NCBI GenBank assembly: GCA_902362875.1
Contig: CABIYF010000029.1
Coordinates: 1-36,652, forward strand
DNA length: 36,652 bases
DNA from: Eubacteriaceae bacterium
GTDB lineage: Bacteria; Bacillota; Clostridia; Lachnospirales; Lachnospiraceae
Direction of reading: 5' to 3'
Shown here in pieces: positions 32,614-36,652 of this stretch. How positions within the stretch are numbered: position 1 is the stretch's first letter; each line of letters opens with the position of its first letter. A program made the position numbers and the translations under genes. Below the pieces are notes generated by a model. The model searched no databases and was not told where the DNA came from. It saw only the letters and a program-made list of their open reading frames with translations.

Positions 32614-33471
32614 ATGAAGAAATTAAAGATGGCAAGTTTTGTGATATTTTGTATATCACTGGCGGCGAGTTTGCTTTTTTGGTTTACACAAGTCAGAAAA
32701 GGGGACAGGATCGGACCAGTGATCACAATTGATCAAAAAGAACTTACAGTGGATTTGAATGCGACAGATAAGGATTTCTTAAAAGGTGTAAAAGCAATTG
32801 ATGCAAACGACGGTGATGTGACATCTTCTGTTGTTGTAGAAAGTGTATCAAACTTCTTAAGCGGAGGGCGCCGTCTTGTCGTTCTGGCAGCAGTGGATAA
32901 TCATAACAATGTCAGCAGAGCCAATCGCATTGTAAAATATGCGGGGTATACCTCTCCGACATTTGATCTGAAGAAGCCATTGTGTTTTGAGTCAGGAGGA
33001 TCTGTAAAGAATGAGGATCTGTTGAAGAATCTGACAGTCAAAGACAAGATTGACGGAGATTTGTCAAATCAGGTAAAGATTCTAACGAATTCTGTAGTAG
33101 ATCTTTATACACCAGGGGAATATCCGGTAAAATTACAGGTAAGCAACAGTGCAGGAGATACTGTATCATTTCAGGCAACGATACAAGTATATAATGGAAC
33201 AGAGAGATCAGAGATTCCATTTATCCATTTGAAGAAATATCTCGTGTATACAAAGAAAGGACATAAATTAAATGCCAAATCTTATATTTCAAAAGTATGT
33301 ATGGGCGGAGATTATGAATCAAATGTCAAAGGGGACGTTAATAATAAGAAAGTAAGCATTAAGGACGAAGTAGATTATAACAAAGCAGGTTCCTATGAGA
33401 TCACATATTCTGTAAAGAGTGGGAAGAGCCGTACAGGTACCGTAAGACTGATCGTGATCGTTACAGAATAG
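32614..33471 (+). CDS. Membrane-anchored Ig-like protein of the exopolysaccharide locus
   Basis: A 285-aa protein with one N-terminal membrane helix (about residues 6-25) and no cleavable-looking signal, so it is probably anchored and faces outside. The rest has two or three Ig-like repeats of the DUF5011/HYR type, recognised from GVKAIDANDGDVTSSVVVES and VKDKIDGDLSNQVKI, and a C-terminal GSYEITYSV. It lies between cpsB and the Wzz-kinase fusions, suggesting a role in polymer assembly or attachment at the surface; the exact function is unknown. Confidence 0.75.
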   Translation: MKKLKMASFVIFCISLAASLLFWFTQVRKGDRIGPVITIDQKELTVDLNATDKDFLKGVKAIDANDGDVTSSVVVESVSNFLSGGRRLVVLAAVDNHNNVSRANRIVKYAGYTSPTFDLKKPLCFESGGSVKNEDLLKNLTVKDKIDGDLSNQVKILTNSVVDLYTPGEYPVKLQVSNSAGDTVSFQATIQVYNGTERSEIPFIHLKKYLVYTKKGHKLNAKSYISKVCMGGDYESNVKGDVNNKKVSIKDEVDYNKAGSYEITYSVKSGKSRTGTVRLIVIVTE

Positions 33472-33486
33472 GAGGCAGGATGAGAT

Positions 33487-35127
33487 ATGAGTAATGAAAA
33501 ACATAATATATCGGTAAATGATTATGAAATGAATATAGATCTGTACAGCATTCTCAGAGATATCAGCAAATATATTGTAGTGATTCTGCTGTTAGCCGCA
33601 TCTATGAGTCTGTTGGCTTATGTATATGTAGGAAGAAGTTATCACAAGCAATATGAATCAACCAGCACATTTATTGTCAGCAGCAAAGGAAGTAACAACA
33701 GTGTATATTCTGATCTGGGCACAACGACAGAGATGGCAACAAAATTTTCAGAAATCTTAAATAGCAGTATTTTACAGAAAAAAGTTGCCAAAGAGATGAA
33801 TATGGATTATTTTCCAGGAACTGCTTCGGCAGAAGTTGTAAATGAAACGAATCTTCTTGTACTGAAAGTACAGGCGGATTCACCAGAGATGGCATTCAGG
33901 CTGAACAAAGCGATCATGAACAATTATTCCGTTGTCACGAATCAGCTGATCGGTACAGTTGTACTCGACGTATTACAGAATCCAACCGTACCAAGTGGTC
34001 CGGTAAATGAATTTCAGCCAGCCGCATTGATGAAGAAAACTTTTGTTATGACGATTATAGCATTATGCGGTCTGATTGCAATTGTATCTTTTTTGAAGGA
34101 TACCGTGAGAAAACCCAAAGAAGTTTCTAAAAAACTGGACGGAACGTTGCTTCAGACACTTTATCATGAGAGAATTTACAAGTCATGGAAAGCACGAATC
34201 CACAGGAAAAAGAGTAGTGTATTGTTGACAAATCCAGGAACAAGTTTTCAATATGTGGAAGATATGAAGAAACTGGCACGAAAAGTCAGTAGTAAGATGA
34301 AAGATAAGCAGGCGAAAACCCTTCTTGTAGCCAGTGTAGAAGAGAATGAAGGAAAATCAACTGTGGCAGCGAATCTGGCACTGGCACTCGCAGAAGAATC
34401 AGAGAAAGTGCTATTGATCGATGCAGATTTAAGAAAACCATCACAGTATAAGATTTTTGGACTTGCACCAGAAGAAGTACAGGAATTTGGTGAGGTGCTG
34501 AATGGAAATGAAAAGGCAGACCATTTGGTTCATGCACTGGCAAAGTCAGAGTTACTTTTGGTTACAGGAACTATGATCTACCCGAATTCTACAGAAATGA
34601 TCGCATCAGATATGTTTTATAAGATCGTAGATTTCTTTAAAGATCGTCTGGATTATGTGATCATTGACACACCTCCGATGTCACAGGCAGCAGATGCAGA
34701 AGAACTTGTAGATTATGCAGATGCATCAATTCTTGTAGTACGCCAGCACACAGCACTCGTAAAGGATATCAACGAAGCGATCAGTGTTTTGAATTCCGGA
34801 GATGGAACAATGCTTGGATGCGTATATAACGATGTATTCCATGGGATTGCCCAGACAGCAAGGAATTATGGATATCGTTATGCATATGGAAGTGGAAGCA
34901 GCTATGGTTACGGCTATGGCTACGGAAGCAAATATGGTTATGGTGGTAAATACGGCTACGGTTATGGTTACGGCTATGGAAGAAGCAGCAGACAAAGCCA
35001 GAAAGAAGATCAGAAAGAAGAACACCAGAAAGAACAATATAAGAAAGAAGATCATAACAAAGAACAGAAGGAACAACATAACAAAGATTCAGTGACAGAA
35101 CGGCAGGTGAAGAAAGAAGATGAGTAA
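33487..35127 (+). CDS. Wzz-BY-kinase fusion with Tyr/Gly-rich tail
   Basis: A 546-aa single-chain polysaccharide co-polymerase and tyrosine kinase. The Wzz part has membrane helices at about residues 31-50 and 180-200. The kinase part has Walker A ENEGKST (286-292), VLLIDADLRKP (Walker A') and DYVIIDTPPMS (Walker B). The tail is extreme: residues 459-499 hold 15 tyrosines, mostly as YG pairs, then about 45 residues made almost only of Lys, Glu, Gln, Asp and His. Known BY-kinases usually have fewer tail tyrosines. It overlaps the next fusion by eight bases. The fused form is typical of proteobacterial Wzc; Firmicutes mostly have split CpsC/CpsD as at 11705-13136. Confidence 0.88.
   Translation: MSNEKHNISVNDYEMNIDLYSILRDISKYIVVILLLAASMSLLAYVYVGRSYHKQYESTSTFIVSSKGSNNSVYSDLGTTTEMATKFSEILNSSILQKKVAKEMNMDYFPGTASAEVVNETNLLVLKVQADSPEMAFRLNKAIMNNYSVVTNQLIGTVVLDVLQNPTVPSGPVNEFQPAALMKKTFVMTIIALCGLIAIVSFLKDTVRKPKEVSKKLDGTLLQTLYHERIYKSWKARIHRKKSSVLLTNPGTSFQYVEDMKKLARKVSSKMKDKQAKTLLVASVEENEGKSTVAANLALALAEESEKVLLIDADLRKPSQYKIFGLAPEEVQEFGEVLNGNEKADHLVHALAKSELLLVTGTMIYPNSTEMIASDMFYKIVDFFKDRLDYVIIDTPPMSQAADAEELVDYADASILVVRQHTALVKDINEAISVLNSGDGTMLGCVYNDVFHGIAQTARNYGYRYAYGSGSSYGYGYGYGSKYGYGGKYGYGYGYGYGRSSRQSQKEDQKEEHQKEQYKKEDHNKEQKEQHNKDSVTERQVKKEDE
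34861..34980 (+). repeat. Coding repeat for the YG-rich kinase tail
   Basis: An in-frame, degenerate run of TAT/TAC-GGT/GGC/GGA codons that encodes alternating Tyr and Gly. Codon choice varies, but near-repeats such as GGTTACGGCTATGG recur several times, so copy number could change by slippage or recombination. Confidence 0.7.
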
Positions 35128-36535
35128 AGATTATGCAGAACATAGAGAGAATAGGGAGAATCTGATCGATATTGCCGGACTATTTGATAATCTGGTAAAA
35201 GTAGCATTTCAGTTGAAATTTAAATTTCTGATCACGATCATAGTATGTGGTGTAATTTTCTGTGGATATAAAAGGTTTACATATTCTCCATATTATATTG
35301 CATCGTCAACATTTACGATCAGTTCTAGTATTTCATCAGAGAATTCTAATACCTATATAGAGAATGCAACAGCTAACCAGATGGCAAAGTCATTTCCATA
35401 TATTCTGCAAAGCGGAGCATTTAAACAGGTATTAGCAGAGGATCTTGGAATGCAGTCTGTTCCAGGAACAATTGAAGCGGAAGTTATGGAGAATACAAAC
35501 TTATTTACGTTAAAAGTTACAGAAAGTAATCCAGAACTTGCACAAAAAGTTTTAGAATCAGTTGTTAAGAATTATCCGTCAGTTGCGGAATTTGTTATCG
35601 GAAGTTCCCAGCTGACACTGATGGATGAAAGCGGAGTCCCAACAGCACCTGCTAATCCATTCAGTTATAAGCACGAGATAGAGATTGGTGCTGTAATAGG
35701 TATTCTTTTATGTATGTTTTTAGATGTACTTCTTGCATTTGGAAAGAACACAGTGAAGAAAGAAGAAGATTTCAAACGCTTATTCCACGTAGACAGTCTT
35801 GGAATCCTGCCACATGCGAAGTTCCATAAGAAACGTACACAGGTAGAAGAACTGGTTGTTTTAGACAATCCAAGACTTCCAAGAAGCTTTCTGGAAGCAT
35901 CAAGAACAGTACGAAGAAGAATTGAACGAGCACAAAAAGAAACAGGCATGAAATCATTCCTTGTAACAAGTGCGATGCCAGGAGAGGGAAAATCTACAGT
36001 GTCAGCAAACATTGCGATATCTCTGGCGATGAAAGGATATAAAGTAATCCTCGTTGATGCCGACTTAAGAAATCCATCTACTGCAAAGGTTCTTGGAATG
36101 CAGGAGCAGGAACTTGGAACATTACAGGTACTAAAAGGAGAAGTCAAGATTGAAGATGCCGTACAGCCATATAAAGACACAAGCGTTATGGTACTGGCAG
36201 GTTCAACACCAATTCAGGATACATCCACTGTCCTAAGCGGTGAAAATATGAGACAGTTTATAAAAGAACTGGAAGCAGAGGCCGATTTTGTGGTAATCGA
36301 TACACCACCAAGTGCATTATTATCCGACGCAGCGATCGTTGCCCAGTATGTAGACGGCGCAGTCTTTGTTATCCGACAGGATTATACGGAAGCAGACCGC
36401 ATCCTTGAAGGTATGGAGATTCTTTCAGGATCAGGAGCACAGATTACAGGGTGTATTTTGAATGATGCGAATGTGAAGGCGAATAGTTCGGAGCATTATA
36501 AGAATAGTTATCGGTCGAAGAGTGAAGTTGTATAA
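35120..36535 (+). CDS. Second Wzz-BY-kinase fusion, tyrosine-poor tail
   Basis: A 471-aa fusion of a Wzz-type co-polymerase (membrane helices near residues 34-50 and 190-210) and a BY-kinase domain with Walker A PGEGKST (287-293), VILVDADLRNP and DFVVIDTPPSA. The C-terminus (SSEHYKNSYRSKSEVV) has only two tyrosines, so it lacks the usual tyrosine cluster. It overlaps the Tyr-rich fusion by eight bases and is paralogous to it, so the two may form mixed rings in which this subunit phosphorylates the other's tail. That is inference. Confidence 0.88.
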   Translation: MSKDYAEHRENRENLIDIAGLFDNLVKVAFQLKFKFLITIIVCGVIFCGYKRFTYSPYYIASSTFTISSSISSENSNTYIENATANQMAKSFPYILQSGAFKQVLAEDLGMQSVPGTIEAEVMENTNLFTLKVTESNPELAQKVLESVVKNYPSVAEFVIGSSQLTLMDESGVPTAPANPFSYKHEIEIGAVIGILLCMFLDVLLAFGKNTVKKEEDFKRLFHVDSLGILPHAKFHKKRTQVEELVVLDNPRLPRSFLEASRTVRRRIERAQKETGMKSFLVTSAMPGEGKSTVSANIAISLAMKGYKVILVDADLRNPSTAKVLGMQEQELGTLQVLKGEVKIEDAVQPYKDTSVMVLAGSTPIQDTSTVLSGENMRQFIKELEAEADFVVIDTPPSALLSDAAIVAQYVDGAVFVIRQDYTEADRILEGMEILSGSGAQITGCILNDANVKANSSEHYKNSYRSKSEVV

Positions 36536-36652
36536 ATTCTGATTTTGTGGGCAATTGGCCAACTGGAGTCTTTCTGTATATGATAAAAAATAAATAATAG
36601 TCTGAAAAAGCAGCTAGAGAATTTATGCACACGTTTTTTACCGATCGCTTAT
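36536..36652. other. Window-edge sequence after the second fusion
   Basis: No gene seen. It contains the palindrome TTGGCCAA and AT-rich sequence; neither a clear terminator nor a promoter could be assigned before the window ends. Confidence 0.3.

Overview
The window reads as chromosome of a low-G+C, Gram-positive anaerobe of the class Clostridia, most likely a gut Lachnospiraceae (an Anaerostipes-like genome is a guess). The reasons are strong AGGAGG ribosome binding sites, TTGACA/TATAAT promoters, an infC-rpmI-rplT operon with an L20-type leader, an AgrC/LytTR-type two-component pair, Big_2 Ig-like surface proteins, a class B sortase, a radical-SAM/SPASM enzyme and bacterial tyrosine kinases. 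No rRNA, tRNA, CRISPR array or intact mobile element was seen.

Layout. 1-5.9 kb: an operon with an NRAMP-like transporter, pxpB, pxpC, a biotin carrier protein, biotin carboxylase and pxpA, i.e. a 5-oxoproline (or other amide) utilisation operon with all the parts of a urea-carboxylase-like biotin enzyme. 6.0-8.1 kb: a UbiD-family decarboxylase with its flavin prenyltransferase UbiX. 8.2-10.8 kb: an aldose-1-epimerase-like gene (minus strand) and prfC. 10.9-15.5 kb: exopolysaccharide regulation genes cpsB, cpsC and cpsD, then two secreted Big_2 proteins. 15.5-16.9 kb: the infC-rpmI-rplT operon behind a transcription attenuator. 16.9-18.9 kb: a LytTR response regulator and a histidine kinase whose last part is out of frame. 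19.1-21.2 kb: purine nucleoside phosphorylase and an MTA/SAH deaminase-like amidohydrolase. 21.3-23.8 kb: a SulP transporter, a 53-residue membrane peptide and an XRE regulator.

23.8-29.4 kb is the most unusual part and looks like a peptide-modification locus. Two divergently transcribed precursor-like proteins (151 and 134 aa) share an N-terminal block around NEYVAACYSL, a third cysteine at a conserved spacing from a His, and an identical C-terminus RPNHS. With them lie an HPr-kinase-like protein, a radical-SAM/SPASM enzyme and a peptidase-less ABC exporter. A decayed Rpn/PD-(D/E)XK transposase-like remnant lies between the second precursor and the radical-SAM gene. Because the precursors end in Ser, and HPr-kinase homologues in some lasso-peptide clusters phosphorylate the C-terminal Ser of the precursor, a doubly modified (radical-SAM plus phospho-Ser) product is a testable idea.

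29.4-36.5 kb: a second cell-surface/exopolysaccharide region, with its own promoter, encodes a class B sortase, an LCP (LytR-CpsA-Psr) ligase, a small SPKTG sortase substrate, a second CpsB phosphatase, a membrane-anchored Ig-like protein and two overlapping Wzz-kinase fusions. The first fusion has an exceptional Tyr/Gly-rich tail. The window ends just after the second fusion; polymer-building enzymes presumably follow outside it.
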